From: Agrobacterium genomosp. 13 str. CFBP 6927
GTDB lineage: Bacteria > Pseudomonadota > Alphaproteobacteria > Rhizobiales > Rhizobiaceae
Direction of reading: 5' to 3'
DNA length: 64,000 nucleotides
Assembly: GCA_900012615.1 (NCBI GenBank)
Contig: LT009756.1
Coordinates: 450,035 to 514,034, forward strand
The notes beneath the pieces were generated by a model, which worked only from the letters and a program-made list of their open reading frames with translations, had not been told where the DNA came from and made no database searches. Made by a program: the position numbers and the translations under genes. Shown piece after piece: positions 54,117 to 63,579 of this stretch (position 1 is the first letter of the stretch; every line of letters starts with the position of its first letter).

Positions 54117-54461
54117 ATGTACCAGTTTTCCTACGCCGAAATCATGGAGGATGGTGTCGCCAACGCGAAAGATCGCGAGCGGCAGGCGTTGACAAAATCG
54201 ATCGAACTTCTGGTGGAGGCAAAGGATTCCTCTTCCCAGCGCCATACGATCGAAGCGCTTTTTTACACTCGAAGGGTCTGGATCCGCTTCATTGAGGATT
54301 TGAAGCAACCCGACAACCAGCTTGCCACGGAACTCAGGGCCAACCTGATTTCGATTGCGATCTGGATATTGAAAGAGTGCGAACTGATCCGGAAACGTCA
54401 GTCGACGAATTTCCAGGGCATTATTGACGTGACAACCATCATCAGGGATGGACTGAAATGA
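54117..54461 (+). CDS. flaF: Flagellar biosynthesis regulator FlaF
   Basis: FlaF is needed for flagellin production and acts with FlbT after transcription; in Caulobacter it works against FlbT and may chaperone flagellin. The 114-residue protein is all-helical ([20 protein letters not shown] ... [20 protein letters not shown], with [14 protein letters not shown] at the end), as expected. It overlaps flbT by four bases. Flagellin leaders in this window are its possible targets. Confidence 0.93.
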   Translation: MYQFSYAEIMEDGVANAKDRERQALTKSIELLVEAKDSSSQRHTIEALFYTRRVWIRFIEDLKQPDNQLATELRANLISIAIWILKECELIRKRQSTNFQGIIDVTTIIRDGLK

Positions 54462-54907
54462 AAAGTACACTTCGAATTTCGCTGAAATCGGGCGAAAAGA
54501 TTTTCATCAACGGCGCGGTCTTGCGTGTGGATCGCAAGGTGGCGCTCGAATTCCTGAACGATGTCACGTTCCTGCTTGAGAACCACGTGTTGCAGCCGGA
54601 GCAGGCGACGACGCCGCTCAGGCAGCTTTATTTCATCGCGCAGATGATCCTCATCAACCCGGAAGGGCGCGAACAGTCGACTAACATGTTCCGCAAGTCC
54701 GTGAGCATGCTGTTGAACTGCTTTCAGCATGATGAGGTTCTGGCCGAACTCAAGCGGATCGACGGGCTGGTTGCCTCCGGCAAGGCTTTCGAAGCGCTGA
54801 AGGCCATTCGCGGCCTCTATCCGCTCGAGGAGAAAATCCTCAACAATCAGGAAATGACCCCGGCAACGATCGAACACATTCGCAAGGAGATAGCACCATG
54901 GCGGTAG
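54458..54907 (+). CDS. flbT: Flagellin mRNA regulator FlbT
   Basis: FlbT controls flagellin translation; in Caulobacter it acts on the 5' leader of fljK mRNA and lowers its stability. The 149-residue protein starts with a small beta-rich part ([20 protein letters not shown]) and continues with helices ([40 protein letters not shown]). It overlaps flaF by four bases and flgD by ten. It is the most likely partner of the hairpin leaders upstream of flaA, flaB and flaC. Confidence 0.94.
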   Translation: MKSTLRISLKSGEKIFINGAVLRVDRKVALEFLNDVTFLLENHVLQPEQATTPLRQLYFIAQMILINPEGREQSTNMFRKSVSMLLNCFQHDEVLAELKRIDGLVASGKAFEALKAIRGLYPLEEKILNNQEMTPATIEHIRKEIAPWR

Positions 54908-55368
54908 ATGCAGTCAGTTCGGCAGCGTCAAATCCCTGGGCCAATGCCGGTGCGAACAGCACCGACGGCAACGCGGCATCGTTGAACTATGACAGCTTCC
55001 TGAAGCTCCTCATCGCCCAGATGAAGAATCAGGACCCGACCAGCCCGATGGATGCCGGACAGCAGATGTCACAGCTGGCGAGCTTCTCGCAGGTCGAGCA
55101 GACGATCAAGACTAACACGCATCTGAAGAGCATGCTGCAGGCTGAAGCCCTGACGCGCGCTTCCGATCTGGTCGGCAAGACGGTCAAGAGCGCTGACGAC
55201 AAGGTTACGGGTGTGGTGAAGGAAGTCGAAGTTTATTCGGATGGCGTTGTCGCCATCACGGAAGCTGGTGACAAAGTGCTGTTGCAGGCCGGCGTGACCT
55301 TCTCGAACGGCCCGATCGCGACTACACCTGATAGCGATACCGATTCGAATACGCCTGCCGATTCGTGA
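54898..55368 (+). CDS. flgD: Flagellar hook-assembly scaffold protein FlgD
   Basis: FlgD caps the growing hook. The 156-residue protein has the conserved N-terminal domain ([40 protein letters not shown]) but lacks much of the C-terminal Ig-like region of enterobacterial FlgD, and ends in a Thr/Asp/Ser-rich tail. Short FlgD proteins are usual in rhizobia. It overlaps flbT by ten bases. Confidence 0.94.
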   Translation: MAVDAVSSAASNPWANAGANSTDGNAASLNYDSFLKLLIAQMKNQDPTSPMDAGQQMSQLASFSQVEQTIKTNTHLKSMLQAEALTRASDLVGKTVKSADDKVTGVVKEVEVYSDGVVAITEAGDKVLLQAGVTFSNGPIATTPDSDTDSNTPADS

Positions 55369-55417
55369 TCGTGAAGGGGCGGTATGATGCCGCCCTTCCG
55401 GAGTAAAGGATGCGACG

Positions 55418-55684
55418 ATGAACGAGGCCGATGCGCTTGATATCATGCAGGCTGCAGTCTGGACGGTTCTCGTCGCGGCCGGTCCGGCGGTTCTCGCCGC
55501 CATGGTCGTGGGTGTCGCCATCGCCTTCATCCAGGCCCTGACCCAGGTTCAGGAAATGACCCTGACCTTTGTGCCCAAAATCGTGACGATCATGCTCGTC
55601 CTTGGCATCGCCGCACCTTTTGTGGGCGCGCAGATCGCCCTTTTTTCCAATCTCGTCTTTTCGCGCATTCAGTCCGGATTCTGA
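55418..55684 (+). CDS. fliQ: Flagellar export gate protein FliQ
   Basis: FliQ is a small export gate subunit with two membrane helices. The 88-residue protein matches: first helix AAVWTVLVAAGPAVLAAMVV, FIQALTQVQEMTLTFVPKIV between, and a second helix (IMLVLGIAAPFVGAQIALFS). GGAGTAAAGGA precedes the ATG. It lies 49 bases after flgD; flhA follows after 158 bases. Confidence 0.95.
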   Translation: MNEADALDIMQAAVWTVLVAAGPAVLAAMVVGVAIAFIQALTQVQEMTLTFVPKIVTIMLVLGIAAPFVGAQIALFSNLVFSRIQSGF

Positions 55685-55717
55685 CCTCCATCCGGGGCAG
55701 ATGCCACCCTCGCGCAA

Positions 55718-55745
55718 GCTTCAGCGGCTAGGGATAGGCTGAAGC
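55718..55745. repeat. Inverted repeat upstream of flhA
   Basis: GCTTCAGC (55718-55725) and GCTGAAGC (55738-55745) are perfect inverted copies with a 12-base loop, in the fliQ-flhA gap. It could be an operator or an mRNA hairpin. Confidence 0.35.
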
Positions 55746-55842
55746 ATCGGACCGAACTGCGTTTATATCCTTGCGATCCGATGCCGCGAACCGTGCGGCG
55801 GCTTTTCCGTCGCCCTTCTCATGAAGAGACAGGACGATTTTT

Positions 55843-57930
55843 ATGGCGCAACCACCAGTCATCTCCTTGCCCAAGGTAACCCCGAGCATGCGGGATATCG
55901 GTTTCGCCCTGGGCATCGTGGCGATCCTTTGCGTTCTGTTCCTGCCCATTCCGGTCGTTCTGGTGGATATCGGCCTGGCGTTTTCGATCGCGCTTTCGGT
56001 CCTCATCCTCATGGTGGCGCTCTGGATCCAGCGCCCGCTGGATTTCTCGTCTTTCCCGACCGTGCTGCTGATCGCCACCATGATCCGCCTGTCGCTGAAC
56101 ATTGCGACGACACGTGTCATCCTCTCCCACGGCAATGAGGGGCCGACGGCGGCGGGCGGCGTGATCGCCGGTTTCTCTAGCCTCGTCATGTCCGGCGACT
56201 TCGTCATCGGTCTGATCGTCTTTCTGATCCTGATCACCGTCAACTTCATCGTCATCACCAAGGGCGCGACCCGTATCGCTGAAGTCGGCGCGCGCTTCAC
56301 CCTGGACGCCATCCCCGGCAAGCAGATGTCGATCGATGCGGATTTGTCCGCGGGCATTATCGATGAAAAGGAAGCGCAGCGCCGCCGCCGCGAACTGGAA
56401 GAGGAAAGCTCCTTCTTCGGTTCGATGGACGGTGCCTCGAAATTCGTACGCGGCGACGCGATTGCCGGCCTGATCATCACTGCGATCAACGTTTTCGGCG
56501 GCATCATCATCGGTTACTTCCGCCATGGCATGCCGATCGGCGAAGCGGCCGATGTCTTCGTCAAGCTTTCGGTCGGTGACGGTATCGTTTCGCAGATTCC
56601 GGCGCTTATCGTCTCGCTGGCGGCCGGCCTTCTGGTGTCGCGCGGCGGCACTGCCGGTTCCACCGACCAGGCGGTCGTCAACCAGCTGAGCGGATATCCG
56701 CGGGCGCTGATGGTCTCGGCCATGCTGATGGGCCTGCTGGCGATTATTCCGGGCCTGCCCTTCCTGCCCTTCATCATGCTGGGCGGCATCATGGCTTTCG
56801 GCAGCTGGTATATTCCGCGCCAGGCGGAAGCTGAAAGCACGCTGCGCCGCCAGGAGGAAGAAAACAAGGTTCTCCAGACCACCGAAGCCGAAAAGGATTC
56901 GGTCAAGCAGGTCCTCAAAACCTCCGAAATCGAGCTGGCCCTCGGCAAGCAGGTCTCGACCCGCCTTCTCGGCGCGCATCAGGAACTGGCTTTCCGCGTC
57001 GGCAAGATGCGCAAGAAGTTCGCGACCCAATATGGCTTTGTGGTGCCGGAAATCAAAGTCTCCGATGACATCATGATACCGGAAAAAGCCTACCAGATCC
57101 GCGTCCACGGCACGACGATCGCCTCCAGTAACCTGCGTGTTGGCGATGTTCTTGTCGTGACGGGGGCAGGGCGCAAGCCAAGCATTCCGGGCGACGAAAT
57201 CCGCGAACCCGCATTCGGCATGCCAGCCGTCTCCATTCTCGAGACCTTTACCGAGGATTTGAAGCGCGAAGGCTTCCACCCGATCGACAATGTTTCGGTG
57301 GTACTGACGCATCTGAGCGAAGTCATCCGCAACAATCTTCCGCAATTGCTGTCCTATAAGGACGTCAAGATTCTCATCGACCGGCTCGATCCCGAATACA
57401 AGAAGCTGGCCGATGAAATCTGCTCGTCACATATGTCCTATTCAGGCCTGCAGGCGGTTCTGAAACTGCTGCTTGCCGAACGTGTGTCCATCCGCAACCT
57501 GCATCTCATCCTCGAAGCGGTCGCCGAACTTGCCCCGCATGTGCGCAAGACCGAGCAGATCGTCGAACATGTGCGGGTGCGCATGTCGCAGCAGCTCTGC
57601 GGCGATCTTGCCGACAATGGCGTGTTGCGTGTGCTTCGCCTCGGCAACAAATGGGATATGGTCTTCCATCAGGCGCTCAAGCGCGACCAGAAGGGTGAAA
57701 TCGTCGAATTCGACATCGATCCGCGCCATCTCGAGGAGTTCTCAGAGCAGGCATCGAAAGTTATCCGTGAATTCATGGATCGCGGACTGCCCTTTGTCCT
57801 TGTCACGTCGCCGGAAACACGGTCCTATGTGCGCATGATTATCGAGCGACTCTTCGCGACCCTGCCGGTTCTTTCGCATGTGGAACTTGCCAAGGGGCTG
57901 GAGATCAAGATCTTGGGCGCCATTTCATGA
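55843..57930 (+). CDS. flhA: Flagellar export gate protein FlhA
   Basis: FlhA is the large export gate protein that docks chaperone-substrate complexes. The 695-residue protein has eight membrane helices in its first 320 residues, the FHIPEP-type signature region ([30 protein letters not shown], seen in two adjoining parts), and a four-part cytoplasmic domain (from about 360). The C-terminus [13 protein letters not shown] overlaps fliR by four bases. Length is normal. Confidence 0.97.
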   Translation: MAQPPVISLPKVTPSMRDIGFALGIVAILCVLFLPIPVVLVDIGLAFSIALSVLILMVALWIQRPLDFSSFPTVLLIATMIRLSLNIATTRVILSHGNEGPTAAGGVIAGFSSLVMSGDFVIGLIVFLILITVNFIVITKGATRIAEVGARFTLDAIPGKQMSIDADLSAGIIDEKEAQRRRRELEEESSFFGSMDGASKFVRGDAIAGLIITAINVFGGIIIGYFRHGMPIGEAADVFVKLSVGDGIVSQIPALIVSLAAGLLVSRGGTAGSTDQAVVNQLSGYPRALMVSAMLMGLLAIIPGLPFLPFIMLGGIMAFGSWYIPRQAEAESTLRRQEEENKVLQTTEAEKDSVKQVLKTSEIELALGKQVSTRLLGAHQELAFRVGKMRKKFATQYGFVVPEIKVSDDIMIPEKAYQIRVHGTTIASSNLRVGDVLVVTGAGRKPSIPGDEIREPAFGMPAVSILETFTEDLKREGFHPIDNVSVVLTHLSEVIRNNLPQLLSYKDVKILIDRLDPEYKKLADEICSSHMSYSGLQAVLKLLLAERVSIRNLHLILEAVAELAPHVRKTEQIVEHVRVRMSQQLCGDLADNGVLRVLRLGNKWDMVFHQALKRDQKGEIVEFDIDPRHLEEFSEQASKVIREFMDRGLPFVLVTSPETRSYVRMIIERLFATLPVLSHVELAKGLEIKILGAIS

Positions 57931-58682
57931 TAACCGACCCGCAAGGGACAATTATCGCATTGTTCCTTGCCATTTGCCGTATCGGCGCCTGTTTCATGAC
58001 CATGCCGGGCTTTTCCAGTTCGCGCATTTCACCGCAGATCCGCATGTTGCTCTGCGTCGCGGTGTCCATGGCGCTCCTGCCGGTGCTGTGGGACGGAATT
58101 TATCCGAAAGTCTCCGGCTCAAGCCAGGGCACCGTCGTCGGCCTTATCTTCTCGGAAATCGCCATCGGCGCCATGTATGGGCTGATCGCACGGTTTTACA
58201 CCCTCGGTTTCCAGTTCACCGGTGCGCTCATCGGCTCCTCCATCGGTTTGAGCGCTCCGGGTGGCGCGGATGTCATCGAAGACGTGCAGGAAAACCAGAT
58301 ATCCAACTTCATCACCTTCGGTGGTCTGCTGGTGCTGTTCATGCTGGATTTCCACCATATCGTTCTGAAGGCGCTGGTCGATTCCTACACCGCGACGCCG
58401 GTGGGCGCGCTCATCAGCGGCCAGAAGATGCTGATTACGCTCACCGACACGCTGCGGGCGTCCTTCTCCATCATGCTGCGGCTTGCCAGCCCTTTCGTGA
58501 TCTACGGGTTGATGTTCAACGTCGCGGTCGGTCTCATCAACAAGCTGGCGCCACAGATACCGGTCTATTTCATCTCGACGCCCTTCGTTCTGGCGGGCGG
58601 TCTTTTCATGCTCTATTTGTCGATTGCGGCCCTCATCCGCCAGTTCGTGGATGGTTTCGGCCCGGTCTTCATCGGTTTTTGA
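57927..58682 (+). CDS. fliR: Flagellar export gate protein FliR
   Basis: FliR completes the FliP-FliQ-FliR gate. The 251-residue protein has about six membrane helices ([20 protein letters not shown] at the start; [20 protein letters not shown] in the middle; [18 protein letters not shown] at the end). It overlaps flhA by four bases and is followed 12 bases later by the fliJ-like gene. Confidence 0.95.
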   Translation: MITDPQGTIIALFLAICRIGACFMTMPGFSSSRISPQIRMLLCVAVSMALLPVLWDGIYPKVSGSSQGTVVGLIFSEIAIGAMYGLIARFYTLGFQFTGALIGSSIGLSAPGGADVIEDVQENQISNFITFGGLLVLFMLDFHHIVLKALVDSYTATPVGALISGQKMLITLTDTLRASFSIMLRLASPFVIYGLMFNVAVGLINKLAPQIPVYFISTPFVLAGGLFMLYLSIAALIRQFVDGFGPVFIGF

Positions 58683-58694
58683 TCTGGAGAAACC

Positions 58695-59114
58695 ATGGCT
58701 TCGGACAAGCGCTCTGCAAAACTGAAACGCCTGGTAACGGTCCAGCGCCACATGGAAAAAATGGCCGAAGTGGAACTGGCCGACACCACCCGCGTGCGAA
58801 CCGAGGTGGCCCAATCCATGGACAACGTGCTTGAAGCCATGAGCTCCATGGAGCCGGTCCATCAGATGTTTTCCAAACATTATTCGGATCGTTACGGCCG
58901 CCTTGTCGTCAAGGATCGCCAGCTTGCCGGCGTGCAGCAATTGCAGGAAAACAAGGTCCTCAAGGAAAAGACCAAGGCCGACCGGCTCGAGGACAGGATG
59001 CATATTGCCCGCGATCTGGAAGACCGCGAGGCCGACGACAATGCAATCTACGATCTACTTGAAATGACGAACGCATCCCGGACACCAGCCTCCAGCAAGG
59101 TTGGCGATTCATAA
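58695..59114 (+). CDS. FliJ-like coiled-coil protein (candidate)
   Basis: The 139-residue protein is almost all coiled coil and highly charged: KRLVTVQRHMEKMAEVELAD at the start, then long helices with QLAGVQQLQENKVLKEKTKA, ending in a Ser-rich tail. FliJ, the central stalk of the FliI ATPase, has this size and layout, and no other FliJ is found among these genes. It lies 12 bases after fliR. Identification is by layout and context, not by strong sequence match. Confidence 0.6.
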   Translation: MASDKRSAKLKRLVTVQRHMEKMAEVELADTTRVRTEVAQSMDNVLEAMSSMEPVHQMFSKHYSDRYGRLVVKDRQLAGVQQLQENKVLKEKTKADRLEDRMHIARDLEDREADDNAIYDLLEMTNASRTPASSKVGDS

Positions 59115-59227
59115 TCTGTCCCATTGTTGCATCGCAGGCGTTTCGAAAGAGGTCTCCGGCGATGTTTCTTGATTGAGTAAACGTGCAGGCTGCTTGCCGC
59201 GTGTTTATCAGCTCGGGAGATCGGGAC

Positions 59228-59785
59228 GTGGCGATATCGATTATAAGCGATCTGGTGATGGATGTGGTTCGCGCTGCGGACCCCCAGGAAGTGCAGGTCG
59301 CCCAGGAAAAACTGAAGGCGAACAAGGCCGCTTTCGCCGCAACCAGCCTTGCCGATGCCGGCAAGGGCTTTGGCGCCGCTGTCGATATGCTGGATGGCGC
59401 CTCCTCGAAAGCGGGCCTTGGCGACACCAACATCCGCTCGGCCCGCACGGAAATTCCGGAAACATACCGCAAATACGAGGCTTCCGTCCTCCAGACCTTC
59501 GTTGCCAACATGCTGCCGAAAGACAGTGAAGAGGTCTATGGCAAGGGCAATGCCGGTGAGATCTGGAAAAGCATGATGGCGGAACAGTTTGCCGACACGA
59601 TCTCCAGAAATGGCGGCGTCGGCATTGCGGAACAGGCTTACAAGGATGCGTTGCGGAAAGCCGAAAGCAAAGGGATTACCGACGTATCCATGAATGAAAA
59701 AGACCACAATGCTGCAATTCGGATGGTGGCGGAGTTCGAGCGGCAGGTCCTCGGCGTTTCCAATGAGAAAACGGACGAGGCTTGA
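59228..59785 (+). CDS. flgJ: Rod-binding protein FlgJ (N-terminal type, no muramidase domain)
   Basis: FlgJ caps the growing rod. From GTG 59228 (after CGGGAGATCGGGAC) the protein has 185 residues and ends with the FlgJ N-domain (YEASVLQTFVANMLPKDSEE, VYGKGNAGEIWKSMMAEQFA, then GGVGIAEQAY). It lacks the C-terminal muramidase domain of enterobacterial FlgJ, like CheL of Caulobacter; the transglycosylase at 48543 probably supplies that role. A GTG at 59183 would add 15 residues. Confidence 0.88.
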   Translation: MAISIISDLVMDVVRAADPQEVQVAQEKLKANKAAFAATSLADAGKGFGAAVDMLDGASSKAGLGDTNIRSARTEIPETYRKYEASVLQTFVANMLPKDSEEVYGKGNAGEIWKSMMAEQFADTISRNGGVGIAEQAYKDALRKAESKGITDVSMNEKDHNAAIRMVAEFERQVLGVSNEKTDEA

Positions 59786-59814
59786 AAATGAAAAATCGTA
59801 ACGAGGAGACAAGC

Positions 59815-60183
59815 ATGGACCTTATGTCGAACGACCACCGCATCAAATCCGTTCTCGGCCGTCTTGAAATGATCATCGACAATGAGAACGATAATATCGG
59901 TAAGGACCCCCAGTTCGATTTCAAGGTCTCCAATGCCCATAAAAGCCGTTGCCTTTATGAACTGACGATGCTCTTCCGCGATACGCCCCACGAGGAAATC
60001 GCTGCGGGACATCTCGATCAGGTACAGGGCATCAAGTCCAAGCTCGCGACCAATGCCAGCCGTGTCGAGGCGCATCTGAACGCGGTTCGCGCCGTTGCGG
60101 ACCTGCTCAAGAACGCGATCCAGGAAGCCGATACGGACGGCACCTATTCGCAGGAACAGTTCATGTATGGTGCCGCCTCCTGA
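59815..60183 (+). CDS. Small helical flagellar-operon protein, FlgN-like candidate
   Basis: From ATG 59815, after the ribosome-binding site GAGGAGACAAGC, the protein has 122 residues and is nearly all helix (SVLGRLEMIIDNENDNIGKD, LYELTMLFRDTPHEEIAAGH, VEAHLNAVRAVADLLKNAIQ). FlgN, the chaperone of FlgK and FlgL, has this size and helical make-up, and no other FlgN is seen. This is a guess from context. It follows flgJ by 29 bases, and its stop overlaps the next start. Confidence 0.65.
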   Translation: MDLMSNDHRIKSVLGRLEMIIDNENDNIGKDPQFDFKVSNAHKSRCLYELTMLFRDTPHEEIAAGHLDQVQGIKSKLATNASRVEAHLNAVRAVADLLKNAIQEADTDGTYSQEQFMYGAAS

Positions 60184-60725
60184 TGTTGAAGCTTCTTCTC
60201 ACCGGCGTCTGGGTTTGCGCCGTCACGCTCGGCGCGGTGTATTTCTCCGTCCAGATGGCGACAGCACCCGCGCCGGGGGATGAGGCGGGCGCGAAAAAGG
60301 CCAATCTGCAATTGGTCAAGGGTGAGAGCATCACCATTCCCGTCATCAATGATGGCGGGGTGAACGGTTATTTCCTCAGCCGTATTTCCCTGCGTGTCGA
60401 CAAGGAAAAGATGGCGAAGATCGAACTGCCGGCCACGCAATTGATGACCGACGAATTGTTCACGCTTCTGGCGGGTTCATCCATGGTCAACATCGCCAAT
60501 ATTTCCACCTTCGATCCCGAGGCATTCAAGCAGCGCATTCGTGAAGGGCTGAACAAGAAGCTCGACGACGAGGTGGTCGAGGATGTGTTGATCGAGCAGC
60601 TCGACTATCTGTCGAAGGCCGACATTCGCGAGCAGAACGGCAATGGCACGCCACGCTCGGTCAAGATCGTCGAAGGCGAGAAGCCCGAGGCGGGCAAAGA
60701 AGCGGCCGCCGCCCCGAGCCATTGA
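60183..60725 (+). CDS. Membrane-anchored FliL-like protein
   Basis: The 180-residue protein has one membrane helix at the very start (LKLLLTGVWVCAVTLGAVYF) and a periplasmic domain: LQLVKGESITIPVINDGGVN, SRISLRVDKEKMAKIELPA, then IREGLNKKLDDEVVEDVLIE with QLDYL. The order of a short linker, beta strands and an IR...LN...V..VLI helix resembles FliL. It would be a second FliL-type protein beside the one at 27670. The start overlaps the previous stop (TGATG). No gene follows for 200 bases. Confidence 0.65.
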   Translation: MLKLLLTGVWVCAVTLGAVYFSVQMATAPAPGDEAGAKKANLQLVKGESITIPVINDGGVNGYFLSRISLRVDKEKMAKIELPATQLMTDELFTLLAGSSMVNIANISTFDPEAFKQRIREGLNKKLDDEVVEDVLIEQLDYLSKADIREQNGNGTPRSVKIVEGEKPEAGKEAAAAPSH

Positions 60726-60927
60726 TACTGCGTGGGCACGCATCCCCTGCGCGCTATCATGGCGAACCTCGATCTGGTTAATCGTTCCTTGCTATTTCCC
60801 GTGACATTCGAGAGGTTGCCTTCAAGGTAACTTCAACCTGCACCTGTATAAACAGGCCTGTGAGCCGCTATCCCGCTAATGAAGCGCCGGACTGGTGGCG
60901 GTAGGCTTGGCATTCGGGGGTTGGCAA

Positions 60928-61602
60928 ATGAATTTCGCGGCAGGTAGTGCGCAGCCGGGATCGCAACGGAATATCCACGGACTGCGCGTTTGTGATCTCG
61001 ACTGGAATGGGGCGCTCGAGCTGGTCAGCGGCAGGGCTTCGGCCTGCGACGGGCATACCATGCTCTCCTTCCTCACCATTGAGAAGGCAAAGCTTTCTTC
61101 CAGGGATATTGCCTATCGGCATATTCTGGAAAGTTGCCTGCTTCTGCCGCAGGGCAAGGCGATGAATAGCGCCGCACGCGCCGAAAATGGCAGGTCTCTG
61201 CCTGTCGTCATTGATGGCGTCGCCTTCACCATGGCGCTTCTGACCTATATGGCCGTACCGAAACGGATCGGCGTTGCGGGTGACGATGCGGCACAGGTCG
61301 GAGAGGTCCTCACCAAGCTGCGCGCGCACGCGCCCTGGCATGATTTCGTGATGCTGAACCGGGATATGTCCGGTGTGAAGGTGGATGTCCTTCTGGCCGG
61401 TATGGTGCGGGAAGATCAGGAAAGGTGGCTGCACCACACTGTCAGCCGTGACGATGCGCGCGTCGCCATCGCGGTTGGCCCCTTATTCAAGGTTCTGTCA
61501 TCCGAAGTGGCCGGCATGCCTGAAATCTTCCGCAAGCTGCATATGAGCTGGCTATACAGCCTTTGTGCCGAGCCCTGGCATATCGCACTCGGCAAGGGCT
61601 GA
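60928..61602 (+). CDS. WecG/TagA/CpsF-type glycosyltransferase-like protein
   Basis: The 224-residue protein starts MNFAAGSAQPGSQRNIHGLR after GGGGG. The first half resembles the WecG/TagA fold (HTMLSFLTIEKAKLSSRDIA ... AARAENGRSLPVVIDGVAFT), and the second half has the family pattern VDVLLAGMVREDQERWLHHT and IAVGPLFKVLSSEVAGMPEI followed by a C-terminal Trp-rich part. Such enzymes add a sugar to a lipid-linked precursor. Key motifs are altered, so activity is uncertain. Next to a Wzz-like gene, it may serve surface polysaccharide or, less likely, flagellin glycosylation. Confidence 0.68.
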   Translation: MNFAAGSAQPGSQRNIHGLRVCDLDWNGALELVSGRASACDGHTMLSFLTIEKAKLSSRDIAYRHILESCLLLPQGKAMNSAARAENGRSLPVVIDGVAFTMALLTYMAVPKRIGVAGDDAAQVGEVLTKLRAHAPWHDFVMLNRDMSGVKVDVLLAGMVREDQERWLHHTVSRDDARVAIAVGPLFKVLSSEVAGMPEIFRKLHMSWLYSLCAEPWHIALGKG

Positions 61603-61714
61603 GACAGGTCGCCAAGAACGCGTTAACCATTTGTTTGCCACGATCCTTTAACCTCTCGTAAGGTTTTGACAGTCGCCCGCTGCGGGCGGCGCCCAGCGTG
61701 GCAGACGGCTTCAG

Positions 61715-63502
61715 ATGGTTGATGACAATCCGGATATGATGGCGACACGCCCTGATGAGGATGACGTCGCTGTGCCTGCGTCGCAATGGCGCAAACATTG
61801 TCTGCGGCTTTTGACCGCCAGTTGCGTGGCCGCCGCCACCGTTGCCGGCGCAGCCCTTCCGCTGATGCTCATCGATTCCGGTTTTCGCGGTTATGTTTCG
61901 CAAGCACATGTCGAGGTCACCCAGAGCAGCTATGATGCGCCGGATTCGGCCCGCTTTCTTGCCATGGCCCGCCGTACCCTGCTTTCACCCTCCGGGCTGG
62001 ACCGGGTAACCACTGACCTCAAACTCAAGCCGGCCGATATGGTCGGCGTCCGCAATCAGGGCGAGCTTGGCCTGCTTCTTGATCTCTTGACGGGGGCGGA
62101 TGCACGTCCGCTTTCGCCGCGTGAAGCGCTCAACGGTGCGGTGGGCGAGGCGATCCGGCTGGAACTGACGCCGGATGAAAATACGCTGATCGTGACCGCC
62201 AAGGCCGCAACGCCGGAAGCCGCGATGCGGCTGACCGATTATCTCTCGATGCGGATCATGGCGGATGGTAAGGCTGGCACCATGACACCCGCCATGCGCG
62301 AGACGGAGAGGGCGCGGACCCGGCTAGACGAGGCGGAAGCGGCGCTGAACGGTTTCCAGATGCGCCACGGCGACACCGTCCTGTCGGAAGTGCAGCAGCT
62401 TGAACAGCAATTACGCGACGTCAATAATAGTCTTGCAGGCGCTACACAGCAGCAGCAGTCGCTTCAGGCGGATCTGGCGGCGGCCTCTGCCCTGAAACCG
62501 AATGATGTGTGGTCGAAGCCGTTGCCGACAGGGATCGCTTTTTCCGCACTCGAGGATATCAGGCAAAGACATGCCAGTGCCAGCATGGCGCTTGCCGGCG
62601 TCTCGGTCGATTATGGACCGAAGCATCCGCGCCGCATTGCCGCCCAGAATGGGGTGGATGCCGTGCAGTCGCTGGCCGCCCCGGCGCTCCGCCAGCTGGT
62701 CGACGGTTTGCGAACGGATGAAAAACGCGTTGCCCAGGAGATCGCAACAGCGACTGGCGAACGTACCAGATACCTCGATCGCCTGAACGGCCTCGGCGTC
62801 GCCCCCGGTGACCTTTCCAGGTTGCAGGGTGAGCTGGAAACGGCGAGAAGTGCCTATCTCGAGGCGAGCGAACGCCGTGATCTCGCTTCCTCCACCACGC
62901 CCGCCATTGAAACCCGTCTTGCGAAGAAGGCCGGCCCGGGCGAATTGTCGCGCGATCTGACGCAAGCTGCGATGATGGCGGGCGGCGGCGCCTTGATCGG
63001 CCTGCTGGGCAGCCTCTATCTCCTGAGCTACCGCCGCCACGACGAGGAAGAGGTGGCCGCACCGATCCTGGAAAACGACGAACAACTTCCGCTCGCCATG
63101 GAAGCGGACGAGGAATTCCGGCAGGAGCAATCCCCGCAATTTGCCGAGTTCGAGCCAATCGAGCCGGATGTGTTCCACGATCTTGAAGAACTTGCCGCAG
63201 ATGGCGATGTCGAACCAGAGGATGCTTTTGCCGATTATTACGCCGGGGCGGCGAATGATGCCGATGACATCCCGCTGGACGAGCGCGTGCGGCAGGTGCT
63301 GATGGGCAATCGTAGCTTCCAGACGGCCGATCAGCCGCGACCTGAGCTTCCGTCCCTGTTGAGCGAAGCCCTTGCCGGACATTTCGATCACGAACAGGCC
63401 GAAGCCGAGGAATTGGCGGAATTGAGACGCGAGCTGGCGCTCTTGAGGGAGCGTCTCGCCGATTACGCCGATCACCGCGACGGCTACCGCAAAACAGCCT
63501 GA
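61715..63502 (+). CDS. Wzz/ExoP-like polysaccharide co-polymerase without kinase domain
   Basis: The 595-residue protein has a cytoplasmic N-terminus, a membrane helix at about 33-55, a periplasmic domain of about 360 residues with coiled coil ([20 protein letters not shown], then [20 protein letters not shown]), a second membrane helix at about 418-438, and a long acidic cytoplasmic tail. This is the layout of Wzz/GumC/ExoP chain-length proteins. No Walker motifs of a tyrosine kinase are seen. It lies 112 bases after the glycosyltransferase-like gene, so they may form an operon. Confidence 0.8.
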   Translation: MVDDNPDMMATRPDEDDVAVPASQWRKHCLRLLTASCVAAATVAGAALPLMLIDSGFRGYVSQAHVEVTQSSYDAPDSARFLAMARRTLLSPSGLDRVTTDLKLKPADMVGVRNQGELGLLLDLLTGADARPLSPREALNGAVGEAIRLELTPDENTLIVTAKAATPEAAMRLTDYLSMRIMADGKAGTMTPAMRETERARTRLDEAEAALNGFQMRHGDTVLSEVQQLEQQLRDVNNSLAGATQQQQSLQADLAAASALKPNDVWSKPLPTGIAFSALEDIRQRHASASMALAGVSVDYGPKHPRRIAAQNGVDAVQSLAAPALRQLVDGLRTDEKRVAQEIATATGERTRYLDRLNGLGVAPGDLSRLQGELETARSAYLEASERRDLASSTTPAIETRLAKKAGPGELSRDLTQAAMMAGGGALIGLLGSLYLLSYRRHDEEEVAAPILENDEQLPLAMEADEEFRQEQSPQFAEFEPIEPDVFHDLEELAADGDVEPEDAFADYYAGAANDADDIPLDERVRQVLMGNRSFQTADQPRPELPSLLSEALAGHFDHEQAEAEELAELRRELALLRERLADYADHRDGYRKTA

Positions 63503-63579
63503 AAACGCCGCATTTTCGCTTGCATTCCTGCGAAGGGGGCACCATACGGAGCCTACGTAACCCAGCAGGAGCAGGACGC

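Noticed and set aside
55819-57345. Open frame of 508 codons on the - strand
   Set aside because: Antisense to flhA, whose identity is certain.
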